Shown one piece after another: positions 1-6,157 of a stretch of 64,000 bases of DNA. Made by a program: the position numbers and the translations under genes. Position 1 is the stretch's first letter. Every line of letters begins with the position of its first letter. Where the stretch lies: positions 1,736,001-1,800,000 of the forward strand of contig NZ_VFPG01000001.1 of assembly GCF_006716565.1 (NCBI RefSeq). Direction: 5' to 3'. The notes beneath the pieces are model-generated. The model was not told where the DNA came from, ran no database searches, and saw nothing but the letters and a program-made list of their open reading frames with translations. Origin of the DNA: Nocardia bhagyanarayanae. Lineage in GTDB: Bacteria > Actinomycetota > Actinomycetes > Mycobacteriales > Mycobacteriaceae.

Positions 1-2
1 TG

Positions 3-182
3 GGGGCGGCAATCGGAGAGGACGCCGCATCGCGCGTCCTGCACGGCACCGCGACGGTATGTGACATCGTGCTGGCTTCGTTGGCGCTCGATGTCGACTC
101 GGTGCAAGCCGTCGTCGAATACGCCGAGGCTGTCGCGATCGGCGCAGTCAGCCAGGGCGAGGCCGGTTCGCGCTGCGCATGA
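3..182 (+). CDS. C-terminal fragment of an unidentified protein
   Basis: An open frame enters from the left edge of the window and ends at TGA 180-182, giving 59 residues that finish GEAGSRCA. The codons are GC-ending as in the surrounding real genes and the translation is acidic and helical in character (VVEYAEAVAIGAV), so it is probably the end of a real gene, but I do not recognise a family. The start lies outside the window. A short GC-rich hairpin follows about 12 bases after the stop, which fits a 3' end here. Confidence 0.45.
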   Translation, partial: GAAIGEDAASRVLHGTATVCDIVLASLALDVDSVQAVVEYAEAVAIGAVSQGEAGSRCA

Positions 183-193
183 CGACATCCGTG

Positions 194-220
194 AGCCCCG
201 CCGACAAGCGGCCCGGGGCT
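194..220 (+). terminator. Possible hairpin terminator
   Basis: AGCCCCG pairs with CGGGGCT and an inner CCG/CGG extends the stem around an ACAAG loop, with a two-base bulge. It sits just after the truncated gene at the left edge. There is no T-run, as is common in actinobacteria, so it is only a candidate. Confidence 0.35.
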
Positions 221-270
221 GATCGTTCGGTCCGCGCGGCCAAGTAGTTCGTCGCGTAGCCCGCGCGAGA

Positions 271-537
271 TCACCTCTCGGGGCGCTCGATGTCCTTCAG
301 CGCCAGCGTGACGAACTCCCGCATCGGAATGCTCAACGCTTCACACAGGGCGTGCAGTTGCTGCATGTCCGGTGAACGCTCACCGTTCTCGAATCGCTGA
401 ATCGTGCTGACCGCGAGGCCGGTCAACTCGGCCAGCTGTTGTCTGGTCAGGTCCCGCCGTGCCCGCGCGGCTCGAAGCTCGTTTCCCACCGCACGGTTGA
501 TTTCCGAAGCCGTCTCTTTCGCACCCATATGGACCAT
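271..537 (-). CDS. XRE-family HTH repressor of the phage-derived island
   Basis: A small DNA-binding protein of about 88 residues, likely the repressor that keeps the island silent. The helix-turn-helix is clear: RRDLTRQQLAELTGLAVSTIQRFENGERSPDMQQLHALCEALSI has the XRE pattern of recognition helix followed by the E-x-G-x-R-x-P turn. I start at the ATG at 537 (MVHMGAKE); an ATG three codons later (528) is equally possible, and an in-frame ATG at 597 would add 20 residues unlike the family. It is divergent from a small Cro-like gene at 671. A 17-bp inverted repeat overlaps or immediately precedes its start, which suggests autoregulation. Compare CI/Cro pairs of temperate phages. Confidence 0.8.
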   Translation of the reverse strand: MVHMGAKETASEINRAVGNELRAARARRDLTRQQLAELTGLAVSTIQRFENGERSPDMQQLHALCEALSIPMREFVTLALKDIERPER

Positions 538-547
538 TCTGAGGTCC
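531..547. promoter_or_regulatory. Candidate operator 1 (17-bp inverted repeat)
   Basis: GGACC-ATTCTGA-GGTCC is a perfect 5-bp inverted repeat with a 7-base spacer. It overlaps the start of the XRE repressor gene. A second copy with the same arm and spacer length lies at 652-668, next to the start of the divergent gene. Two matching palindromes bracketing a divergent promoter region are what a phage-type repressor operator set looks like; binding is inferred. Confidence 0.55.
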
Positions 548-651
548 GAACGGCTACCTGGCAAACGACATGCCGCGAGTCTTCGCATGATTGGCACTCG
601 ATGCCACTCGGCGCTCAGGTGACTCCGAATGCGGTTGCAGCTAGTCCAAAC

Positions 652-668
652 GGACCTTATTCTGGTCT
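652..668. promoter_or_regulatory. Candidate operator 2 (17-bp inverted repeat)
   Basis: GGACC-TTATTCT-GGTCT matches operator 1 in arm sequence (one mismatch) and spacer length and ends two bases before the ATG at 671. The inverted sequence GTCC-AAAC-GGAC at 644-655 overlaps it. The likely ligand is the XRE repressor encoded on the other side. Confidence 0.5.
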
Positions 669-670
669 GT

Positions 671-895
671 ATGGATCATCTAGACGCGAAGATAGCGGAA
701 AGTGTGCGCGTGGCACTTGTCGAGTCCGGAATGGGTGCGAACGAGCTGATAAAAGGCACCTCCATACCGCCTTCTGTGCTCCGCCACCGATTAACCGCGG
801 AGACATCCTTTACGTTGTCCGAGCTGGTTCGTGTCGCGGCCGCGCTCGGCCGCCGGACCGTCGATCTGATTCCCGATGCGGTGCGGGTCCCATGA
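671..895 (+). CDS. Small HTH-like protein, Cro-like position
   Basis: About 74 residues starting MDHLDAKIAE. The body (ALVESGMGANELIKGTSIPPSVLRHRLTAETSFTLSELVRVAAALG) has the size and helical spacing of a compact Cro/XRE-type HTH: a helix, a turn with a 'GTSIPPSVL' recognition-like helix, then 'FTLSELVRVAAALG'. It is transcribed away from the XRE repressor, and its ATG is two bases after an operator-like repeat, so it would be the first gene switched on when repression is lifted. The upstream ATG at 629 would place the operator inside the gene and is less likely. Confidence 0.6.
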   Translation: MDHLDAKIAESVRVALVESGMGANELIKGTSIPPSVLRHRLTAETSFTLSELVRVAAALGRRTVDLIPDAVRVP

Positions 896-1002
896 CAGGC
901 GCCGCGAGGGAACCGGGGCGAGCTATTCGAGTTTTCGCTGAAGAATCTTTCAAAACATTTGGTGACAGAACTCACTTTTCGATGCGGGTCGGAATCACGC
1001 CG

Positions 1003-1308
1003 ATGAGCGATCGATCAGCTACCGCGCTGCCCGGATCGGACACCGAGGCGCTGGCGAAGTTTCGGCGCAGTATCGGTCGCTGGGCGCTGTTCGTAGCGCC
1101 TGTGTGCGGGCGTACGGAGCACGGCCTCATCGTCGGCGCGGATCACCGGATGGTGTATGTCGACTACGGCTACCCCAATCCAATCCGGCCCGAGCTCGGC
1201 AACGCGATTGCCACCCACCCACGCAACCTTCACCTGAAATACCCGGCGGGACAGGGAGATGCGTGCCCGACCTGCTTGTCGCCGGTGCTCTCCGATGTCG
1301 TGTGCTGA
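1003..1308 (+). CDS. Hypothetical protein with C-terminal CPTC motif
   Basis: A protein of about 101 residues of unknown function. I chose ATG 1003 (MSDRSATALP) because codon use becomes typical from here. The frame is open further upstream, to an ATG at 892 overlapping the previous stop, but 892-1002 uses many rare AT-rich codons and looks non-coding. The protein has a central RWALFVAPVCGRTEHGLIVGADHRMVYVDYGYPNP block and ends ACPTCLSPVLSDVVC, with three cysteines that could bind metal, although nothing proves it. It lies between the regulators and lysB, so it may be part of the induced early transcript. Confidence 0.5.
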   Translation: MSDRSATALPGSDTEALAKFRRSIGRWALFVAPVCGRTEHGLIVGADHRMVYVDYGYPNPIRPELGNAIATHPRNLHLKYPAGQGDACPTCLSPVLSDVVC

Positions 1309-1344
1309 CGCACCCCTCTTCCCGAATCCGAAAGGAGATCCGGC

Positions 1345-2142
1345 ATGCCTACCCTCAGAAGGAATCGGCTGCTCGCGCGATGGAATTCATCGCCGACCGC
1401 AGAGGTCATCGACGTGCTGATCGTCGGCGGCACCTGGAATCCCAACGGTGAGACGGTCACCGCTTCCTTCGCCGCCGCCCTTGACGGCACACGGTTCGTT
1501 TCGCGAATGGTTCCATATCCCGCGGACTACGGGAGGCAGGTCGCCTATGCCGACAGTCTCGCCGCGGGACGGAATGCCCTGATCGACGCGATCGAGTCCA
1601 CGCCGAACCGGGTCATCCTCGCGGGCTATTCCCAGGGCGCCGCGATCGCGGGCAACGTCGCCGCCGAGATCGGGCGGGGCGAACTGCCGCACCTGGAGGT
1701 AGTGGCTTGTGCGCTGATCGCCGATCCGCTGCGCCCGATCGGCCGCTACCTCGGTTCCGATCCTGGCGGATACGGCATCGCCGGACAGCGGCCGGTTCCG
1801 AACATTCCGACGTATTGGGCTGCGGCGCCCGGTGATCCGATCACGGCATTGCCCTCCGGAAATCCATTGCGCCTGATCGCCGACCTCAGCGCCTACTTCA
1901 GCATGGCGGGGCCGGGGGCCGCCCTGCGCTGGGGCCGAAGCCTCATCGACGTCGCCAGCCGCAAGCAGTTGCAACGGTGGTGGTCGTTGGAGAACTGGCG
2001 GAGTTGGGCGGGCGCGATCGCCTACGCCCGCGGCTACCTCCTCGACGGCAGGCACACCGACGACTATGTCCGCGAAGGGCATGCTCAGCAGCTGGCGGAA
2101 GCGCTGAACACTATGACCATCGAACGGGCGGGCTCGCATTGA
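1345..2142 (+). CDS. lysB: LysB-type mycolylarabinogalactan esterase
   Basis: An alpha/beta hydrolase of 265 residues resembling the phage lysin B enzymes that cleave the ester joining mycolic acids to arabinogalactan, opening the outer membrane during lysis. Visible evidence: nucleophile elbow GYSQG (Ser96), the LysB/cutinase-type Asp in YWAAAPGDPITALPSGNP (Asp164), and a late His in DGRHTDDYVREGH (His237 or His246). There is no signal peptide, as expected for a lysin released through a holin. The start is well set by AAAGGAGAT six bases before the ATG. Unusually, it lies 19 kb from the LysA/holin cassette at the other end of the island. Its presence implies a mycolate-bearing host. A cellular cutinase-like protein is the main alternative. 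Confidence 0.8.
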   Translation: MPTLRRNRLLARWNSSPTAEVIDVLIVGGTWNPNGETVTASFAAALDGTRFVSRMVPYPADYGRQVAYADSLAAGRNALIDAIESTPNRVILAGYSQGAAIAGNVAAEIGRGELPHLEVVACALIADPLRPIGRYLGSDPGGYGIAGQRPVPNIPTYWAAAPGDPITALPSGNPLRLIADLSAYFSMAGPGAALRWGRSLIDVASRKQLQRWWSLENWRSWAGAIAYARGYLLDGRHTDDYVREGHAQQLAEALNTMTIERAGSH

Positions 2143-2825
2143 GCGACTACCCCAACCACCTGTACCTCGAGCGCACGGAACTGCGTGCGCTAGCCGAGTT
2201 GCTCCGTGAGATTCCGGACTTGGCGGAGGATCTCACCATCTCGATGACGAAACAGGCACGCAACGGCGCTCGCCGCGACTTCCGCATGCATCGCCGACCG
2301 GGCGAACAACCCCTCCCGTACAACCCGGCCGCGGCGCGGGCCGCCGATGCTCTGCATGCGGAGTTGGTGTCGTGGGTGCGCCTGGCCTGCGAACAACGCG
2401 GCCTCGATTACACGGGTTCGCCGACCACCGCCGGCTTGGCCCGCTGGTTGGACCGGAACCTGATCGCGCTGGCCATGACGGAGGGCGCCGAGGATGCGCC
2501 CGCCCGGATCCGCGGCGTGGTCGAGGCGGCGCTGTGGATCGTCTGTCCGGCCGAGGCTCCGGTCGTGCTCGACGAGTCCGCGCTTGCACGGGCTCGCACG
2601 CACCGCCTGAACGCGTCCGGAATAGCGGCGTTGGCAAAGGAATTGGGCGCGGAGTATCGCACGCTGACGGTGCGCCGGGTGCAGACGCTACGCGACGCGG
2701 GCAGAATCGCACCGCTGCCGGGTCCGTGGGCACCGGATTGGCCCGAACAATTCCTGGTCGGCCAAGTGCTCGATGAACACCGGGCCTATCCGAGTCGATC
2801 CCGACGCTCCAAGGTAGACCAGTAA
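2139..2825 (+). CDS. Actinophage-type protein with a C-terminal HTH-like segment
   Basis: About 228 residues, starting at a TTG that overlaps the lysB stop (TTGA), so translation is probably coupled. The N-terminal half (REIPDLAEDLTISMTKQARNG..., then GEQPLPYNPAAARAADALHAELVSWVRLACEQRG) resembles a family often seen in actinophage genomes next to structural or lysis genes. The segment LNASGIAALAKELGAEYRTLTVRRVQTLRDAGRI reads like a winged or HTH DNA-binding element. A late-gene regulator is one possibility, but the function is unproven. The next 1.1 kb is non-coding. Confidence 0.6.
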   Translation: MSDYPNHLYLERTELRALAELLREIPDLAEDLTISMTKQARNGARRDFRMHRRPGEQPLPYNPAAARAADALHAELVSWVRLACEQRGLDYTGSPTTAGLARWLDRNLIALAMTEGAEDAPARIRGVVEAALWIVCPAEAPVVLDESALARARTHRLNASGIAALAKELGAEYRTLTVRRVQTLRDAGRIAPLPGPWAPDWPEQFLVGQVLDEHRAYPSRSRRSKVDQ

Positions 2826-2931
2826 TTGCGCAGTGCCGCAGTACTTTCCGATAACACGCCCTTGTGGAACCGGAGTCCACGTCGACACCGAGCTTCGACC
2901 GACCGGGCCACACTTTCACAGCCGAGAACTG

Positions 2932-2957
2932 CCCCATCCCGCTTCGGCGAGGTGGGG
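2932..2957 (+). terminator. TTCG-tetraloop hairpin
   Basis: CCCCATCCCGC pairs with GCGAGGTGGGG (one mismatch, one G-T) around a TTCG tetraloop, about 105 bases after the preceding stop. It could end the regulator-lysB transcript. Confidence 0.4.
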
Positions 2958-3105
2958 TAGTGCCGTTCTCCGACACCAGCATTCGGCAACCGGATGACTA
3001 GCTGCTCGCGCAATCGCGAGCCGACCACTACCCAACCTCGATCGGATCGGCTCGATCCAATTATCGCCTCCTACCAGCATTTTCGGAGAAATTTTCGGAC
3101 CGGTG

Positions 3106-3134
3106 TTGACATCCGATCTTCGATAGGTGAGACT
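3106..3134 (+). promoter_or_regulatory. Candidate sigma-70-type promoter for the structured region
   Basis: A consensus -35 TTGACA (3106-3111), a 17-base spacer and a weak -10 GAGACT (3129-3134). It is the best promoter-like sequence in the 1.1-kb gene-free stretch and would start a transcript near 3140, upstream of the hairpins and of the immunity, toxin and tail genes. Confidence 0.4.
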
Positions 3135-3202
3135 TTGTGCAGCGCCAGAGTTGCGCCATCATCCCGGAAAGTTCCGGAATATCCCTGACACAATTCTTCG
3201 AA

Positions 3203-3242
3203 CCGTGGCCTCGTGCGTCCTCTCGGATGCGCGGGGCCACGG
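3203..3242 (+). other. 18-bp stem-loop with TCTC loop
   Basis: CCGTGGCC + TCGTGCGTCC pairs with GGATGCGCGG + GGCCACGG with no mismatch if G-U pairs are allowed. The G-U pairs replacing G-C suggest RNA-level structure rather than a DNA palindrome. It starts about 60 bases after the predicted transcript start. Confidence 0.55.
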
Positions 3243-3423
3243 TCGTTTTCACCTGGGACGCGCAAACCCCGTCCCGCCCAAACCCATGTGGCACGCCCCC
3301 GAAACCCTTTCGATGTCCATTGACAAGCGGGAAAGAGCCTGCCGCATGCACGTCTCGAACTTGCCCGACGTCTCCCGCCGATGCCAGCGCGGTCGTAGAC
3401 GCATCCGCGATGTTCGAGGCGTA

Positions 3424-3466
3424 GCGCCACGTCCCCCGGTCCGCCCCTCGGCCGGGGGCGTGGCGC
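3424..3466 (+). other. 15-bp stem-loop, module copy 1
   Basis: GCGCCACG-(T)-CCCCCGG pairs with CCGGGGGCGTGGCGC around a 12-base loop, with a single bulged T. It is flanked by TTCGAGGC on the left and CACTCGAAGC on the right, which can extend the pairing. Confidence 0.55.
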
Positions 3467-3589
3467 CACTCGAAGCACGTACCCGATTCCCTGGGACACC
3501 ATCGACCTACCCGGATCCGTCCCGACCAGCTCCCGTTTCCCGCAGGCAGTTCGCCGCGGTCGCAGACGATGCGAGCGTCGGGGCGCCAG

Positions 3590-3624
3590 CCCCGCCCCCG
3601 GCCGGCTCTCGGCCGGGGGCGGGG
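3590..3624 (+). other. Perfect 15-bp stem-loop, module copy 2
   Basis: CCCCGCCCCCGGCCG, loop GCTCT, then CGGCCGGGGGCGGGG: fully complementary. It lies after a second copy of the GCGGTCGCAGACG element and before CATCGAAGC, mirroring module copy 1. No T-run follows, and the fold sits mid-region, so a simple terminator is a poor explanation. Confidence 0.6.
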
Positions 3625-3945
3625 TTCCACCCATCGAAGCCGATCGTTCTCGCTGCAACGCCAGCACTCGAAGCTTCGGAGTTCCACTGCCACACAGCCT
3701 TCCAGTCGGAAGTTGTTGATACAGTCCCATTCGATCCAGAAGCCGGAAGGCACTGGGCCGGAGCGCCACGCTCGAAGGGGGTGCGGTGCTATCACGATTC
3801 GCACCCGATCGTGTGGTGCGTAGAGAGGTTGCGACAACAGGGGTTCGAGGTTGACCACAGGGCTCCGGCCGGCGTTTCCGTCCATCCGCGGCCCGTCGAA
3901 ACGAAGTAGTCGAGTGTTGTCGGGGGACAGTGCCAAAGGGGAAGT

Positions 3946-4134
3946 GTGATCGTGGATCAAGGTAGTCAATCATTGTCGTTCGCCCAGCTATTCGACGCCG
4001 AGTCGATCTATACCGTGAGCGAACACCTTGGCCCGGACGTCGCCGAGCGCATCGCCCGAGACCACCCCACTCTCTGCGACCTGATCACTGCCTCGCTGCT
4101 GCTCGGCCGAGATCCTTTGGAGCTGTTCGGGTAG
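3946..4134 (+). CDS. Small acidic hypothetical protein
   Basis: A 62-residue protein with a GTG start preceded by AAAGGGGA at a good distance. It reads MIVDQGSQSLSFAQLFDAESIYTVSEHLGPDVAERIARDHPTL... and ends DPLELFG. It is acidic, with two predicted helices and no signal peptide or membrane segment. I do not recognise it. It is the first coding sequence after the structured non-coding region and is separated from the immunity genes by 600 bases that contain a strong terminator-like hairpin, so it could be a small regulator or antirepressor-like factor, but that is a guess from position only. Confidence 0.55.
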   Translation: MIVDQGSQSLSFAQLFDAESIYTVSEHLGPDVAERIARDHPTLCDLITASLLLGRDPLELFG

Positions 4135-4735
4135 TTGTCGCCGACTCGCTCGACCTGTGATCGAAAGTCGCGCCTGTCGAAGAGGATCCGCGACCAAGTG
4201 CGCCATGGTGTATTTGTGTCGAGCATTGCATGCTGGCGAAAGCCATTGCTGGCCGGCGCTGGTCGCCGTTCGATCGACTGGTGCATGGTTCTGCCGAGGC
4301 GCTGATAGTTGCCGAAAGACGTTGACCGCCAGCGCTTTCAGGAAACATGATCTTGGTCTTGACAATCCGCCGCGCTTGGGTGAAGCTTTTTGCAGCGCTA
4401 CAACTGCGCCCAGATCGAAGCTAGGTTCGCACCCGAGCATCGATCGCACCCAGAGATGAAGCCCCGATCCAGTCACTGGATTCGGGGCTTCATGCATTCC
4501 CGGTTACCCAGCCGCGTGCGCGGCATCCGTCTCGTCCGGCGAAACCGTTGTCCGGTCGGGGTCTGGGCGCCGCCACGGGCGTGAAACCGACCTACTCGAT
4601 TACGCCACTACGGGTGTGTGGTCGACGTTCGCAACGCGCTAGAACCAACTCGGATACTATCGAGCCCTGTCGCGATGGCAGGGGCGAAATCCGAAACCGA
4701 TATCACGTCAACCCGCTTGCCCGAGGATGTAACCG
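4135..4735. other. Gene-free stretch before the immunity genes
   Basis: I see no supportable gene in these 600 bases. Open frames on the minus strand mostly shadow the preceding small gene. The stretch holds the perfect hairpin at 4456-4493 and, towards its end, a less GC-rich segment that probably carries the promoter of the immunity gene at 4736; no convincing -35/-10 pair stands out. Confidence 0.5.
4456..4493. terminator. Bidirectional-type terminator hairpin
   Basis: ATGAAGCCCCGA + TCCAG pairs with CTGGA + TCGGGGCTTCAT around TCA, with one unpaired T in the 3' arm: 17 base pairs with A/T-rich ends. It insulates the small upstream gene from the immunity-toxin operon. Confidence 0.65.
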
Positions 4736-5185
4736 ATGAGTTTCTACCTGCTGAGGCCAGATGTTCCCGCCGATTTCGGTGAGGTTGTCTACGACGATAG
4801 CGTCACTCCCCGCCGGGTGGTTTCGGCTCACTTCGAGTTCGCCTACCCGGTCGAACGGGAATTGATGAAGTCTTACAGCGGTGCGTACGCGGTGACGAAA
4901 CCGTTGGCCGATGCACTGGCGGAGAGCGATCTGAACGGATCCGAGTTCGGTCCGGTGACTACCTCGATCAGTTCGCTGGTCGAAGACCCCGAAGACTTCG
5001 ACATCCCGCCGCTGTTCGGTCTGATCATCACCGGCCGAGCCTTCGTCGACGACTTCGGCATCAAGGGGCGCAGCAAGCTGATCGCCTCCCAACGGGCTGC
5101 CGAGTTCCTCTTCGCTCGTGATGAGATCCTTCGCGAATATTCGTCCCGGCTGGATGAGAACGGCGAGATCATCATCGACCTCTGA
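4736..5185 (+). CDS. Imm11-like immunity protein, copy 1
   Basis: A 149-residue cytosolic protein that I place in the Imm11 (DUF1629-type) immunity family from its layout: MSFYLLRPDVPADFGE start, a middle helix YAVTKPLADALAESDLNGSEFGPV, then the typical end TGRAFVDDFGIKGRSKLIASQRAAEFLF, matching the family's 'DFG...L.(V/A)S..A...L' signature. Proteins of this family neutralise cognate polymorphic toxins. The start has a GAGG about nine bases upstream. A paralogue of identical length follows at 5310 (about 70% identical by hand count), then the 801-residue nuclease-like protein, so the pair probably protects the producer. Which nuclease each copy neutralises is not known. Confidence 0.7.
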   Translation: MSFYLLRPDVPADFGEVVYDDSVTPRRVVSAHFEFAYPVERELMKSYSGAYAVTKPLADALAESDLNGSEFGPVTTSISSLVEDPEDFDIPPLFGLIITGRAFVDDFGIKGRSKLIASQRAAEFLFARDEILREYSSRLDENGEIIIDL

Positions 5186-5309
5186 CGTGGTTGAAGCCAA
5201 ATATCCTGTGGTCCTCCAGATCAATCCTCCGGCAGTTGTTTTGGCAGCTGTGAACTAAGATGTAAGACATAGTCGTCCGACTGCACGCCCGACCCGAGGG
5301 ACATAACTC

Positions 5310-5759
5310 ATGACTTTCTACTTGATCAACCCGGAGGTCCCTGCCGACTTCGGTCAGGTCAGCAGAGACTCCAGCTATGATCCTCCGCGAGTCGTCTCGG
5401 CTCATTTCGAGTTCTACTATCCGGTCGACAGCGAACTGATTACGTCTTACAGCGGCGCATACGCGGTAACGAAACCGCTGGCCGATGCTCTGACCGAGTC
5501 GGATCTGACAGGCTACGAGTTCGGTCCGGTGACCACCTCCATCAGTGCGCTGGTCGAAGACCCGGACCGCATCATCATTCCGCCCCTTACCGGGCTGGTC
5601 ATCACGGGGCGGGCGTTCAGCGATGACTTCGGTATCCAGGGTCGTAGCAAGCTGATCGCCTCCGAGCGCGCAGCTGAGTTCCTCTGGAATCGTGATGCGC
5701 GGATTCGGGATGGCGCAAACAAGTTGGACAAAGACGGCAACATAGTCCTGGACTTCTGA
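5310..5759 (+). CDS. Imm11-like immunity protein, copy 2
   Basis: Tandem paralogue of the gene at 4736, also 149 residues, with the shared core SYSGAYAVTKPLADAL and the same end block TGRAFSDDFGIQGRSKLIASERAAEFLW. GAGGGA lies upstream of the ATG. Differences cluster at residues 18-45, 85-92 and the last 20, which is where specificity might have diverged. The 124-base spacer to copy 1 contains no terminator. Tandem immunity genes usually reflect recruitment of protection against several toxin variants; here that is inference. Confidence 0.7.
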   Translation: MTFYLINPEVPADFGQVSRDSSYDPPRVVSAHFEFYYPVDSELITSYSGAYAVTKPLADALTESDLTGYEFGPVTTSISALVEDPDRIIIPPLTGLVITGRAFSDDFGIQGRSKLIASERAAEFLWNRDARIRDGANKLDKDGNIVLDF

Positions 5760-6157
5760 AGCTTCGCGAGAGCGACGCCACATTCCTTTGGCAATGCTGC
5801 CGATGCAGCATGATATTGCTCGCGACGGACTTCGATCGTTCGCGCGCCCACAATCAGATCTTGTTGTCTGATTTCGATACCATTGCCATATTGCGTGCAA
5901 CATGTGCGGTGTCGAGTCGCCGCATTCGTTCCGCCTCTGCGGCGACCTGTTCGGTCTACTTCTCGGACTGAATCCATTCGTTTCCGTTATTTATCGCGCT
6001 TTTGCGCTAATTCATCGCACGCGTCCGATGGCCGATCCCAACGCGGTTCATCGTGCGCATGTCGTTCGAAAGTTCGATAGCTTGCCGGCTTGGTGAACAT
6101 GTGAATTCCATGTGTCCAGTCGGCCCTCGAACATACCTATAAACGCGGGGTGCTGAT
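5760..6157. other. AT-richer intergenic stretch before the toxin gene
   Basis: About 400 bases of noticeably lower GC than the tail genes. A 64-codon frame at 5902-6096 (MCGVESPHSFRLCGDL..., ending KFDSLPAW) is open but has no ribosome-binding site and no recognisable features, so I leave it as unassigned. The stretch may be a remnant of a former gene or immunity copy. Confidence 0.4.

Larger units (their letters stand above)
3140..3930 (+). ncRNA. Putative long structured RNA or leader (with gene-free region 2826-3945)
   Basis: From 2826 to 3945 I see no credible gene. Overlapping open frames exist on both strands but carry Arg/Pro-rich shadow translations and no family features. Instead there are strong stem-loops: an 18-bp stem with a TCTC loop at 3203-3242; a 15-bp stem with one bulged T at 3424-3466; and a perfect 15-bp stem with a 5-base loop at 3590-3624. 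The last two belong to a duplicated module: GCGGTCG(T/C)AGACG upstream (3389 and 3556) and CGAAGC downstream (3470 and 3636). Phages are known to carry large ornate RNAs (for example GOLLD), but I cannot assign a class. A long 5' leader for the toxin-tail operon is the alternative. Confidence 0.4.

Noticed and set aside
3061..3973. Roughly 300-codon open frames on both strands over the gene-free region at 3 kb
   Set aside because: Translations are Arg/Pro/Ser-rich, overlap one another on opposite strands, have no ribosome-binding sites and cross long perfect hairpins. GC-rich DNA gives such frames by chance.
5902..6096. 64-codon frame between the second immunity gene and the toxin
   Set aside because: No ribosome-binding site, no recognisable domain and weak codon bias; kept only as a note in the interval entry.
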